In this document: piece after piece, positions 26,408 through 35,711 of the stretch
Position numbering within the stretch: position 1 is the stretch's first letter
Layout of the letters: each line of letters begins with the position of its first letter
Assembly: GCF_033971885.1 (NCBI RefSeq)
Contig: NZ_JALBUS010000008.1
Span: 39,919-103,918, forward strand
Direction of reading: 5' to 3'
Origin: Absicoccus intestinalis
GTDB lineage: Bacteria > Bacillota_I > Bacilli_A > Erysipelotrichales > Erysipelotrichaceae
Length of the DNA: 64,000 bases
Position numbers and translations under genes: made by a program
The notes under the pieces: model-generated
Database searches by the model: none
What the model was told of the DNA's origin: nothing
The model's input: only the letters and a program-made list of their open reading frames with translations

Positions 26408-27325
26408 TTAGCTATTCATCGATAATAACGCAAATCGGCGTATACGATCTAAAAAAGGACGAGAATGAAACAACAATTCAAACCCATGACTAATAAAAGG
26501 AATGACCTGCTTGGTTCGCATTTCTTTTAACATCTGATTAAACAAGACATTGGATTCCGAATACTTCTTAGCAATCTTCTCATTATTATGCGATTGTACA
26601 TAATCCATCGCATCCGCAATATTCGCAACCTTTCCCTGTTTATATGCATCCGTAATAAAACACAAATATAAATATTGTTCATATAAATTTGATCGTGAAA
26701 CACTATTTGAAGACATACGATATTTTAATACCGATTCATTGATATTCGACATTTTATATCCTTTTAATACAGCACGTAACACAAAATCTGTATCTTCACA
26801 AAGTGGAATCAATCGATAGCCATGCAAATCATCAAATATGGCTTTCTTACCAAACCAAGTAGGGTGTGCAACTACCTGCCCATAGCGCAAACATTTCTTG
26901 ATTTTATCTGGATCAGAAGGAACTTTATTGATTTTATATAATATATTTCCATTCTCATCAATCACTTCGGTTAATCCGCCAATTAAATCAAAACAATTAG
27001 ATCTAAGATAATCCAATTGTTTTTCAAAACGATTTGGTAATGAAACATCATCCGCATCCATTCGTGCAATGTATTCTCCGTTTGCAAATTCCAATCCTCG
27101 ATTTAAAGATCTAGCCAAACCCATATTTTTTTCGTTTGGATAAAACCGTATTCGAGAATCCTTAGCAGCATAATCATGAATCACTCTACGATGCATATCA
27201 TTTTCTGGATTATCTAATATGATGATAAATTCAAAATCTTGATACGTTTGATTCAAGATTGATTCAATAGATTGCCGTAATTGCGACTCATCCTCTTTAT
27301 ATGTTGACATGATAACTGAAATCAT
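26408..27325 (-). CDS. GT2 glycosyltransferase
   Basis: The 305-residue GT-A enzyme opens ISVIMSTYKEDESQLRQSI and shows GLARSLNRGLEFANGEYIAR followed by MDADD (about 88-92, the metal-binding DxD), then HPTWFGKKA and LCEDTDFVLRAV. It matches the WcaA/EpsE-like GT2 group that extends surface glycans in the cytoplasm. GAGGTATT precedes the ATG, and the gene starts 2 bp after its neighbour's stop. Confidence 0.88.
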   Translation of the reverse strand: MISVIMSTYKEDESQLRQSIESILNQTYQDFEFIIILDNPENDMHRRVIHDYAAKDSRIRFYPNEKNMGLARSLNRGLEFANGEYIARMDADDVSLPNRFEKQLDYLRSNCFDLIGGLTEVIDENGNILYKINKVPSDPDKIKKCLRYGQVVAHPTWFGKKAIFDDLHGYRLIPLCEDTDFVLRAVLKGYKMSNINESVLKYRMSSNSVSRSNLYEQYLYLCFITDAYKQGKVANIADAMDYVQSHNNEKIAKKYSESNVLFNQMLKEMRTKQVIPFISHGFELLFHSRPFLDRIRRFALLSMNS

Positions 27326-27326
27326 T

Positions 27327-29318
27327 TTAATACCTCAATTTAAACAGATAATAAGGGTTATTTGATTCTTTGCTTTCCAATACCAATTGCTGATTTTGAT
27401 TTTCTAATTGATCTCGTGCTTGATTTGTAAAAACCAAAATATAATCGGTTTTATATTTCTCTAAAATTGGTAATATTTCATTTATAGATTCATGTTTTGT
27501 TTTTACACAAAAATCATTTAATTTTTTTGCTTCAGCTCTATCCATTTTGCCAAATCCAGATCTTGAATGTATTTGAATGCGATTGGACACAATATTAAAT
27601 GAAGCATCTGGCATCATCGTTCCATCATAAGGAAATAAATCCGGTGTGTACAATCGATAATTTCCATATGGAAGTGCATTAAAATATGTCCCAATTTCAT
27701 TGGTAATTCTTGGTGTCATGGTTGTATTTACATCCAATACTCGTTTAAAGTAATATCCATCTCTACTTATTCCTGAGCCTAAAAAATCATATGTATTCAT
27801 TTGAGCACGATTCACTTGTATATAGGTAAGAGTCGATACAATAGTAAAAGCACTAAGAATGTTGACCCATACTTTGCGTTTATTTAATAAAATAATACGT
27901 TGCACAATGCATACTCCGAAAATAAATACTAATAAGTATTGTAATGATGATACTGTACGCAATACCACAAAAAAAATGTTAAAAGCAGAATACATGGCCA
28001 ACTCTTTAAGATATAAAGTTTTAAAAAACAGATAAAACAAGAAGATAAAAGTTGGAACATATCTTTGATAACGATCTTTTCCATATTCAAAGGCAAGAAT
28101 AATGGGAACAAAGCCATATACCCAGCAAACATCATTTAAATAATACTCATGATAATACGCATTAAAATTCTGTACACATCCCGCATATTTATCAGCCATA
28201 TCACCTAATGGTAAATGATCCAGTTTCTTTGTTGCTAGAACACAAAGAATAAATAATGCAAATAAAAAACATGAAATGATGAATTTTCTTTTATTTTTTT
28301 GCTTATACAATTGATAGCTTGAATCAAAACATTTAATGGTAAGAATGAACACAACAAACAAAATAATATTTGGTATCGCAATACTCGAAAAAGAAAGAAA
28401 GGATAAAAAAAGCAATAAAACACATATGAATGACTTACACTGAAATTTTTTTAATAGTGGCCAACTAAAAATCATTAATACAGGGAATGAAAAAGTACGT
28501 ACAACACTACCCCCATAGAACATTGCAGTCTGGAATTGCCATAGATCAAAGGATCGAATATGAATATTGGTTGTCCCATACATTAAAAAGCCATGTGCAA
28601 TTAAAAATAGAAAAAAAGGCACTAAGGCGTATTGTGCATATTCCTTTTTCAACATTAATTTTGCTAATTCTTTGTAGATAATACAAAAAAAGACATAATT
28701 ATGTAACTGCATCGTAACTCGACAGAAAAAAGGAGGCTGTATGAAAAATAACTTTGAAAGGAAAGCATAACTTATCTCATAAGTATTGATACCTCGTGCC
28801 AAATCAAAATGGTAGCTATGCAATAAAGCCCCATTGTAATAATTTTCATTATCTAAAGCCGTACTTCCTATCGAATTAACCATTTTTCCAATATAATAGC
28901 CATCATCATAGTTCATATGATAAAAAGACACCTGATTTGAAATAGAGAATACTAAAAACAAAAATACAAAAATACATAAAACCCAGTTTTCACGAACAAA
29001 CTGTCGTAAGTTTGTCTTAAAATTATGGCGAATATTTTGATACGTATCTTTGATCACCGTTTTTTCTGATTTTATTAATAATACTAAAACAACACCAAAT
29101 ACTATGCATTGAACGATAAAATAGATATGCCAACTCAAATGAAGATTTTGTGAAGGAAAAACCACCAAAAATGTTAATAAGTAGGTAAATAAAAATCCAA
29201 TTATAAATCGTTTTCCCGTATCTTTCTCATAACCAAAAAAATCTAGAAGGACGTCTCCTAGAAAATAATAGAAATTAAACATGAAAAACCAGAATACCAA
29301 TGATAATAGCCAATACAT
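27327..29318 (-). CDS. Large polytopic membrane protein, GT-C-like candidate
   Basis: The 663-residue protein has about twelve membrane segments to residue 500 and a soluble C-terminal domain. A conserved-looking first loop holds YHMNYDDGYYIGKMVNSIG (about 154-172) and HSYHFDLARGINTYEI, resembling the DUF6077 family and the acidic loop of GT-C enzymes. It sits directly after a DUF2304 gene and a DPM-type GT2 gene, a set parallel to the gtrA module at 18.5-21.9 kb. Transfer of a lipid-linked sugar outside the membrane is inferred. Confidence 0.72.
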   Translation of the reverse strand: MYWLLSLVFWFFMFNFYYFLGDVLLDFFGYEKDTGKRFIIGFLFTYLLTFLVVFPSQNLHLSWHIYFIVQCIVFGVVLVLLIKSEKTVIKDTYQNIRHNFKTNLRQFVRENWVLCIFVFLFLVFSISNQVSFYHMNYDDGYYIGKMVNSIGSTALDNENYYNGALLHSYHFDLARGINTYEISYAFLSKLFFIQPPFFCRVTMQLHNYVFFCIIYKELAKLMLKKEYAQYALVPFFLFLIAHGFLMYGTTNIHIRSFDLWQFQTAMFYGGSVVRTFSFPVLMIFSWPLLKKFQCKSFICVLLLFLSFLSFSSIAIPNIILFVVFILTIKCFDSSYQLYKQKNKRKFIISCFLFALFILCVLATKKLDHLPLGDMADKYAGCVQNFNAYYHEYYLNDVCWVYGFVPIILAFEYGKDRYQRYVPTFIFLFYLFFKTLYLKELAMYSAFNIFFVVLRTVSSLQYLLVFIFGVCIVQRIILLNKRKVWVNILSAFTIVSTLTYIQVNRAQMNTYDFLGSGISRDGYYFKRVLDVNTTMTPRITNEIGTYFNALPYGNYRLYTPDLFPYDGTMMPDASFNIVSNRIQIHSRSGFGKMDRAEAKKLNDFCVKTKHESINEILPILEKYKTDYILVFTNQARDQLENQNQQLVLESKESNNPYYLFKLRY

Positions 29319-29333
29319 ACAAAAACCCTTTCT

Positions 29334-29681
29334 CTACTTCTTTTCTTGTTCGTCCAAATATTCTTTAATACTTAACTTCTGGATCAATTCTTTATTCTTA
29401 TCTTGTACTTTGGATAATTCACTGGCTTGTGAAAATGTGATGATATATAGAAAGAAAATAAATAAAGAAAAGATAAAGTTACTTGCACTCATGAATCCCA
29501 GTTTATTGGATGCCCATAGGGCAAGGCCTGGAAATACGCTAAGAATCAATAATAAAATGGCCCATAAGATCCATACAATGGATTGACTGATATTTAATCC
29601 TTGTTTGCGAATCTTATGAATCACAAAAATAAAGGTTAAGATACTAGCACAGATAAACACAAATTGTAAACGCAATGACAT
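29334..29681 (-). CDS. DUF2304 small membrane protein
   Basis: The 115-residue protein has three hydrophobic segments (about 5-25, 35-55, 68-88) and a charged C-terminal coiled coil (SELSKVQDKNKELIQKLSIK). It fits the DUF2304 family, commonly found beside polyprenyl-phosphate GT2 genes as here (2 bp from the upstream GT2). A role as partner or lipid-sugar flippase-like subunit is inference. Confidence 0.8.
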   Translation of the reverse strand: MSLRLQFVFICASILTFIFVIHKIRKQGLNISQSIVWILWAILLLILSVFPGLALWASNKLGFMSASNFIFSLFIFFLYIITFSQASELSKVQDKNKELIQKLSIKEYLDEQEKK

Positions 29682-29683
29682 AC

Positions 29684-30376
29684 TTACCTCTTTCGAAATG
29701 GTTGAATAAAGAAAATCGAAACCAACATACGACTCATATATTTGATCGTATTGCTTAAATTTAGATAGGATTCGCCAAATTCTCGCTCACTCATTTGGAC
29801 TTGAACTTCTTTCACTTTACAATGTTTCTTTAACATATATACAAGTGTATCTGGTTCCGGTGGATTATTCATGTCCAACGCATATTCTTTGATACATGTT
29901 TTATCATAGGCACGAAACCCACTCGTTGGATCTTTGATTGTTTTTCCTGTGGTTAACTTAATGGCACCCGCAATCAATCTTGAACCAGCCATACGTGCCG
30001 TCCAAGGCTTCTTTTCCGTTACAAATCTGGAACCAATCACAATTTGGTTTCCCTTTTTGATTTCATCGACCAAAGCGGGAATATACTTTGCGGAATGTTG
30101 GCCATCCCCATCAAATTGAATGGCTACATCATAATTTTGTTCCATCGCCAATTTAAATCCCGTTTGCACCGCACCAAACAATCCCAAGTTACAAAAGCCA
30201 TCAATGGTATGAAACTGATTTTTGCGACATACTTCCAATGTATTATCTTTGGATCCATCATTGATGATTATATAATCAACTTGTGGCGCATTGTCAATGA
30301 TATCTTGGACCGTCTTTTCAATATTTAATGCCTCATTGTAGGCAGGTATGATTACCAATGTTCTTAAATCACTCAT
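29684..30376 (-). CDS. GT2, dolichol-phosphate-mannose-synthase-like glycosyltransferase
   Basis: The 230-residue protein is a soluble DPM1-like GT-A enzyme: LVIIPAYNEALNIEKTV, YIIINDGSKDNT, IQFDGDGQHSAKYIP (DGDGQH motif) and GSRFVTEKKPW. It probably makes a polyprenyl-phosphate sugar. The ATG at 30376 with GAGGG upstream is preferred over the in-frame TTG at 30388. It forms a unit with DUF2304 and the polytopic protein downstream. Confidence 0.9.
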   Translation of the reverse strand: MSDLRTLVIIPAYNEALNIEKTVQDIIDNAPQVDYIIINDGSKDNTLEVCRKNQFHTIDGFCNLGLFGAVQTGFKLAMEQNYDVAIQFDGDGQHSAKYIPALVDEIKKGNQIVIGSRFVTEKKPWTARMAGSRLIAGAIKLTTGKTIKDPTSGFRAYDKTCIKEYALDMNNPPEPDTLVYMLKKHCKVKEVQVQMSEREFGESYLNLSNTIKYMSRMLVSIFFIQPFRKR

Positions 30377-30421
30377 GCTTTCCCTCAAACATGTCCATTA
30401 TATAGATTCTTTACATACTTT

Positions 30422-31393
30422 TCAATGAATTAAGACAAAGAGTAAATCCATACAACGTGCTTTTCTTGATTTTAATTGTCGATAATAGGGATTGAAATTT
30501 TGTTTCAACAAACGAAAAAACTTCCGATTTTGGATAGCTTCGATATGTTCTTTATCAAATTGATAATACGCATCAAAACGTTCTTTATTCTCTTCATAAA
30601 AGGTTGGATTCACTTCTTTGATCGTTTCTAGAACTTTTATGCCATCTTGACAAACCAAGGTCCTTGTATTTTCTTCATTGGCTGTTTTGACATGTTCACT
30701 GGTTGTTAGATTGGCATCTTTGGCTCCGATGGTATTCTTCGCATGGATACGATATCTAAATAAGGATCGATTGTAGAAATACATGCTTCCATGCTTTGAA
30801 GCAATCAAATTGATGATCCAATCATGTGGAAGTTTCGTACTAAAGCGTTGGATAAAGCCATCGCGTAAAGACGACGTAATCAATAAGGAACAGCCTTGAA
30901 AGTAATTATGATTCAAAAATTCATCAAATTTTACTTCGACAATATCATTTTCTTTCACTTCTTTGATATACAGATTGTTGTTGGAAAAACCTTTTTTCTT
31001 ACGAATGGAAATCGGTTGGTCGTGCTCATCTATAAAGGTAAAGGAAGAAGCTAGTGCTTCCATTTCGGGATGATTGTTCATGATAGCCATCATTTCTTTG
31101 ACTTTATCTGGATACCAGATATCATCTTGATCACAAAGAAAGATATGTTCATGCGAACATAAGGACAAAGCTTTTTTAAAATTACGTTTATATCCCAAAT
31201 TTTGTTCATTTTTATATAAATGAATGTGAGGATATTGTTTTATATATTCTTGAATAATATCCACCGTTCCATCACTCGATTGATCATCACAAATAATAAT
31301 TTCATTCACGGATAAAGATTGATGAAGAATGGAATCCAATTGTTTTCGTAAATAAACTTCCCCATTATACGTTGCCATCGCAACCGATATCAT
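30422..31393 (-). CDS. GT2 glycosyltransferase, rhamnosyltransferase-like
   Basis: The protein has about 323 residues and belongs to the same group as the GT2 at 10.6 kb: ISVAMATYNGEVYLRKQLDS, IICDDQSSDGT, LCDQDDIWYPDKV and RIHAKNTIGA are seen. The first 35 nt or so overlap the preceding gene. ATG at 31393 or 31399 are both possible after GAGAGG; the shorter was chosen for spacing. Confidence 0.87.
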   Translation of the reverse strand: MISVAMATYNGEVYLRKQLDSILHQSLSVNEIIICDDQSSDGTVDIIQEYIKQYPHIHLYKNEQNLGYKRNFKKALSLCSHEHIFLCDQDDIWYPDKVKEMMAIMNNHPEMEALASSFTFIDEHDQPISIRKKKGFSNNNLYIKEVKENDIVEVKFDEFLNHNYFQGCSLLITSSLRDGFIQRFSTKLPHDWIINLIASKHGSMYFYNRSLFRYRIHAKNTIGAKDANLTTSEHVKTANEENTRTLVCQDGIKVLETIKEVNPTFYEENKERFDAYYQFDKEHIEAIQNRKFFRLLKQNFNPYYRQLKSRKARCMDLLFVLIH

Positions 31394-32252
31394 GTGCATC
31401 CATCCTCTCTTTCATATACATGCGAATTTCATGCATTTGTTTGGCCTTCTTTTTATTGATAATTCGATATACCTTTTCTTTGATGCCATAATACTTATAT
31501 TCAAACAACAGTTTTTGTTCATGATCCAAGCCATATTTCTTGCCATAATACACACTGGAATCCATTTCATGACCAATCATTTGTAAAGAAGACGGTGTGC
31601 TCTTTTTTTCCAAATGAATCATTCTTAAAGATTCATCATATACACTTTTCTTGGTTGGATCCAATTTCTCGATACGCCGTTTGATATCGGGTTCTTCATA
31701 ATACATGAACATATGTTCATCAAACATGCCTGCTTGAATAAATAAATCTCGAGGAATAAACATATCGGCTCCCGATATATACATTTGATTGGCATCGAAT
31801 CTTCCTAGTTTGTTCCATAACTTCAATGTCCACTTTTTTAGAATAGACATTTGATAATCGTAATAGAACGAAAAGCCTGGCTTGCCATTTTCATAACACA
31901 ATTGAATGCCTAACATACCAATGGACTCTTTCTGAAAGCGTTCGATGATTTTTTGAAAAATGGGTTCCACCAAGATGATATCCGGATTTAAGAAGGCAAG
32001 GATTTTTCCCTTCGATACTTTGACACCTTCATTATTGCCTGCTCCAAAGCCTCGATTGTCACTGGAAATATATTGAAAATGAGGAAGAGGAATATTCTGA
32101 ATGTCTGGATAAATTCTTTCCTTTTCCGGACTGTTATCAACCACAATGACTTCCAACTCATCGCCAATATCATTGTATTGGACAATGGATTCCAACGCTT
32201 GTCGGACAATGGGGCCACTTTTATACGCAACCAAGATGACGGACAATTCCAT
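31365..32252 (-). CDS. GT2 glycosyltransferase, WbbL/RfbF-like
   Basis: The protein has about 295 residues: LSVILVAYKSGPIVRQALES, VVDNSPEKE, NRGFGAGNNEGVKVSKG, AFLNPDII (the DxD equivalent) and ISGADMFIPRDLF...FDEHMFMYYEEPDIKRR (in part), the usual layout of the rhamnosyltransferase WbbL group. The start at 32252 is decided by GGAGGTGA, which lies inside the longer reading frame. Confidence 0.88.
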   Translation of the reverse strand: MELSVILVAYKSGPIVRQALESIVQYNDIGDELEVIVVDNSPEKERIYPDIQNIPLPHFQYISSDNRGFGAGNNEGVKVSKGKILAFLNPDIILVEPIFQKIIERFQKESIGMLGIQLCYENGKPGFSFYYDYQMSILKKWTLKLWNKLGRFDANQMYISGADMFIPRDLFIQAGMFDEHMFMYYEEPDIKRRIEKLDPTKKSVYDESLRMIHLEKKSTPSSLQMIGHEMDSSVYYGKKYGLDHEQKLLFEYKYYGIKEKVYRIINKKKAKQMHEIRMYMKERMDAHDIGCDGNV

Positions 32253-32253
32253 C

Positions 32254-33483
32254 TTAGTCACCTCCATTTAAGATACTTTGATAGATTTCTTTTAAATGAC
32301 GAATATGATTGTCTATGGAATATTTCGTGGTATCAAAAGTTTGATAAATATAAGTATTCATTGTTTTGATCAAATCATCCTCTTGACATCGTTCAATGAC
32401 TTGTTTTAATGCTTCACTTTGATAGCCATCATACAAAAAGCCATTCTTTCCTTCTTCAATGATGTCTTTGGATGCATTCTTATCCGAGACAATACAAGGA
32501 ATGCCACAAGCCAACATTTCCAATGGCGTTAAAGGACTAGCTTCATAGTAGGTTGAAGGAAACACAAAACAACGTGTCTTTTTTAAGTAAGGCACCATAT
32601 CTTTCTTTTCTTTCCAGCCCACAAATTCAATATTTGGATACTTTTCTTTTAATTCTTCATATAAAACACCTTTGCCAATGACGACAGCGGGTACATGGGC
32701 TTTGGTGACACCTTCACAAAAAATGCGAATACCTTTATCATCGGTCAATCGTCCTACATATAGAAACATTGTATTCTTCGCACAATCTACTTGAAAACGA
32801 TTCGTAAAATTGATGGGGTTTTCTAAAAAATAATGCTTCTGAATTTGGGGGTATCTTTTCAATAATTGTTTTGAGGCAAAATCGGAAATAAAAATATACG
32901 AAATATTCTTGCGTGGACGAATGTGATCATTTTGAATCTTTTGTCGACAAACTCGAAATAATTTGTGTCCATAGTTTCGTGCATCACAATTTGTGCGAAT
33001 ACACTTTCCACTCATTGGTTCAATTTCACAAATATGATGTTGGGGATAATTATATAATCCACCATTCGGACACACCAAAAAATAATCATGCGTCGTCAGT
33101 GCCACTTGAAATCCTTTTTCCTCTAATAGTGCAAAGATAGAACTAGAGATTCCTTTGGTCCACGTATGGACATGAACAATGGTATCTTCACAAGAAAAAT
33201 GGTTTAATACTGTCGATAATTTTTCTTTTGCTTCTTTATTCCATAAACCTTGTAGCACCGCATGCAAACGATTTTTATCATGTAAGATATCTTTTTGTCC
33301 CAAACACACCACATTTACTTTGGATGCTTGCAGTTCATCCGATACCGGTCCAACCGCTGCAAATAAGGTTACATGATAGTCTTTAGAAAGGGCAATGGCA
33401 CTTTCGTGTGCCACGCGAGAAGCCCCGCCTTCGATATACGCAAAGTCACAAATCACGATGACATTTTTAACCTTTTTTACCAT
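32254..33483 (-). CDS. GT4 glycosyltransferase
   Basis: The protein has about 409 residues with a GT-B fold. Signatures are an N-terminal GGASRVAHESAIALSKDYHV loop, VHVHTWTKG, TTHDYFLVCPNGG, the donor domain MFLYVGRLTDDKGIRIFCEG and the E-x7-E-like EASPLTPLEMLACGIPCI site. Family members use nucleotide-sugar donors with retention. The ATG at 33483 overlaps the previous gene's end by 7 nt. Confidence 0.9.
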   Translation of the reverse strand: MVKKVKNVIVICDFAYIEGGASRVAHESAIALSKDYHVTLFAAVGPVSDELQASKVNVVCLGQKDILHDKNRLHAVLQGLWNKEAKEKLSTVLNHFSCEDTIVHVHTWTKGISSSIFALLEEKGFQVALTTHDYFLVCPNGGLYNYPQHHICEIEPMSGKCIRTNCDARNYGHKLFRVCRQKIQNDHIRPRKNISYIFISDFASKQLLKRYPQIQKHYFLENPINFTNRFQVDCAKNTMFLYVGRLTDDKGIRIFCEGVTKAHVPAVVIGKGVLYEELKEKYPNIEFVGWKEKKDMVPYLKKTRCFVFPSTYYEASPLTPLEMLACGIPCIVSDKNASKDIIEEGKNGFLYDGYQSEALKQVIERCQEDDLIKTMNTYIYQTFDTTKYSIDNHIRHLKEIYQSILNGGD

Positions 33484-34244
33484 AATTTCCAACCCCACTT
33501 ATGAAAATATTTTCGTGCCGATTGTACATGAATCTTAAATAAACGCTTGTTTTTATGCGAACCCTTTTGCCAATGATGGATCACTTCGACATCGGGCAAA
33601 TACATGACTTTCGATACTTGATTGATGCGTTTGGATAAATCCGCATCTTCCATATACATAAAAAAACGATCATCAAAACCATGGATTTGTCGAAATAGAT
33701 CTGTGCGAATAACAAGGAAACATCCTTGCGCAAAAGGAACTTGAAAGGGTTTGGAATAGTCCATATACGATAGGGTATGGTCTTGAATCCGTTTTTTGAA
33801 GATGGGCCGTCCAAAATAGCGGGTAAACATATCAAAAACAGTGATTTCTTTTCGATACGCTTCTTGCAGATGTCCCGTATCATCCACGATCTTGGGAATG
33901 ACCATGCCGACTTCTGGATGATGATCTAGATATTGAAAGATGGGGCCAAACACATCTTCTTGGATCACGATATCGGGATTGATGATGGCATGGTACTTAG
34001 AATCGATATATTCCAGTGCATGATTGTGTCCTTTCCCAAAGCCTTGATTTTCGTGGTTATCCACATAGTGTACATGATTGACCTGCAAAAACGATTGAAA
34101 TTCTTCTTTTTGAGGATCGTCGACACTGTTATCAAAAACATACATTTCATAGGGAATGGATGTATATTGAACGATCGATGTAATGGCTTTTTTGATGTCG
34201 TCATAATCATGAAACGCTACAATTGAAATAGATAATGGCTGCAT
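33477..34244 (-). CDS. GT2 glycosyltransferase, WbbL/RfbF-like
   Basis: The protein has 255 residues: LSISIVAFHDYDDIKKAI, VFDNSVDDPQ, NQGFGKGHNHAL, AIINPDIVIQ and AQGCFLVIRTDLFRQIHGFD followed by MEDADLSKR. This is the same rhamnosyltransferase-type group as the gene downstream. The ATG at 34244 shares its A with the preceding stop (TGATG), so the longer ORF to 34310 is rejected. Confidence 0.88.
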   Translation of the reverse strand: MQPLSISIVAFHDYDDIKKAITSIVQYTSIPYEMYVFDNSVDDPQKEEFQSFLQVNHVHYVDNHENQGFGKGHNHALEYIDSKYHAIINPDIVIQEDVFGPIFQYLDHHPEVGMVIPKIVDDTGHLQEAYRKEITVFDMFTRYFGRPIFKKRIQDHTLSYMDYSKPFQVPFAQGCFLVIRTDLFRQIHGFDDRFFMYMEDADLSKRINQVSKVMYLPDVEVIHHWQKGSHKNKRLFKIHVQSARKYFHKWGWKLW

Positions 34245-35602
34245 CACATGGCACCTCTTCCACCCAAGACAATATTGATGGTTCGATAAATGATCGTAAT
34301 ATCTAACCAAATGTTCCAGTTATGGGAATAATAGTTATCCAGCATCAAGCGTTCATCAAACGTGACATCACTACGACCATGGGTTTGCCACATCCCCGTA
34401 AGACCCGGCTTGCTTTGAATGATGAATTTATAATGTTCCCCCATATCCTTTTTTTCTTTTGGTAAATAAGGTCGAGGACCGACTAAACTCATTTCCCCTT
34501 TTAAGACATTGATAAATTGAGGAAATTCATCCAAGCTTTTTTTGCGTAAGAATTCGCCAGCTTTGGTGATGCGTGGATCATGTTCTAATTTCTTATTGAT
34601 GGTATATTCTTTGCGAATGGCTGGATCTTTTGCCATTAAATCATCCAAGATCTGATCTGCATGGGGCACCATGGTTCGATATTTATAAATCTTAAACAAT
34701 TTTCCATTTTTGCCAATGCGATTTTGTGTAAAGAAGATGGGTCCATGATCACCATTTTTTAGATTAACAAGCTTGACATATAAAGACAATGGAAGCAAAA
34801 GAATACAACCCAAAAAGCCAAAGACAATGTCCATCAACCGTTTACAAAACGCACTTAACGTTGTGATCGAACCAGAAGAATTGGCCACCAACAATTGGCC
34901 GTCATAATCTTCCACTTTTGTATCAAACGTAATTAAATTTTCCAAACGAGGAACAAAATAGACATTTTCGGCAACATCCTGCACTTTATTCATGATGCGT
35001 TGGATATCTCTTTGATTCATCTGGGTAATCGCAATAATCACCGTATCAATATGCTGGGTTTCTAATAAAGCATCCATTTCATAGAAGGGATAAATACGAC
35101 GCGATTGGACAAATTCGCGCTGATGGATATTTTCAAATTCAGGGACATGATTACAGTTGATGAAAGCACGAATATCAAACATCGAAAACCGATTGTGTGC
35201 TACGGTCGTGCGAAACCGTTCGGCAGAAGGACCAACGCCAATGACCATGACACGATGTTCGAAATACTTACGGAAATGGTGTCTAGAAAAGATGGCAAAC
35301 CATACATCAAAGACAAAACATAGAAGAATGAATAAAACCAACATTTTCCAATCTTTGGGTGAATAGGACCAAATGATCAAAAAATCGATCATGAATGCAT
35401 AGACATGACTCATGATACATAAACGCAACTCATCGGTTGCTAAAAGAACGATGCGACGATAGCGCCCCACGATGATCTGCATTAAGATATAGGCCACGAA
35501 TAAACGGGATTGAAAATCATTGTCTAACCATGGCAACGCGACCAAAAGAAAAGCCGCAAATAATGTATCTACAATAAAGTTTAATATACCTATTTTTGTC
35601 AT
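34244..35602 (-). CDS. Undecaprenyl-phosphate sugar-1-phosphate transferase (WbaP/RfbP-like initiating enzyme)
   Basis: The protein has about 452 residues with four N-terminal membrane segments, a central Rossmann-like domain (about 115-230: VMVIGVGPSAERFR) and a C-terminal bacterial sugar transferase domain (about 260-452). The latter shows KRLMDIVFGFLGC, KIYKYRTMV, LRKKSLDEFPQFINVLKGEM, LVGPRPYL, KPGLTGMWQ and the final WNIWLDI. It starts glycan synthesis by placing hexose-1-phosphate on undecaprenyl phosphate. First gene of the operon that runs through the GT genes to the MerR fusion. AGGAGG lies 11 nt before the ATG; a TTG three codons upstream is also possible. Confidence 0.92.
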   Translation of the reverse strand: MTKIGILNFIVDTLFAAFLLVALPWLDNDFQSRLFVAYILMQIIVGRYRRIVLLATDELRLCIMSHVYAFMIDFLIIWSYSPKDWKMLVLFILLCFVFDVWFAIFSRHHFRKYFEHRVMVIGVGPSAERFRTTVAHNRFSMFDIRAFINCNHVPEFENIHQREFVQSRRIYPFYEMDALLETQHIDTVIIAITQMNQRDIQRIMNKVQDVAENVYFVPRLENLITFDTKVEDYDGQLLVANSSGSITTLSAFCKRLMDIVFGFLGCILLLPLSLYVKLVNLKNGDHGPIFFTQNRIGKNGKLFKIYKYRTMVPHADQILDDLMAKDPAIRKEYTINKKLEHDPRITKAGEFLRKKSLDEFPQFINVLKGEMSLVGPRPYLPKEKKDMGEHYKFIIQSKPGLTGMWQTHGRSDVTFDERLMLDNYYSHNWNIWLDITIIYRTINIVLGGRGAM

Positions 35603-35672
35603 AAGCAACAATGCCTCCTGTTGTAAGCATTACTTTAATTAAAACATATTCCAACAAAAAAGTGAAATCGAT

Positions 35673-35702
35673 AAAAAAAGACCCTAACTAAACATTAGAG
35701 CC
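35673..35702 (-). terminator. Intrinsic terminator after the LCP gene
   Basis: Stem GGCTCTAA / TTAGGGTC (with G-U pairs in RNA) and seven T on the minus strand. Confidence 0.75.
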
Positions 35703-35711
35703 TGAAAGCGA

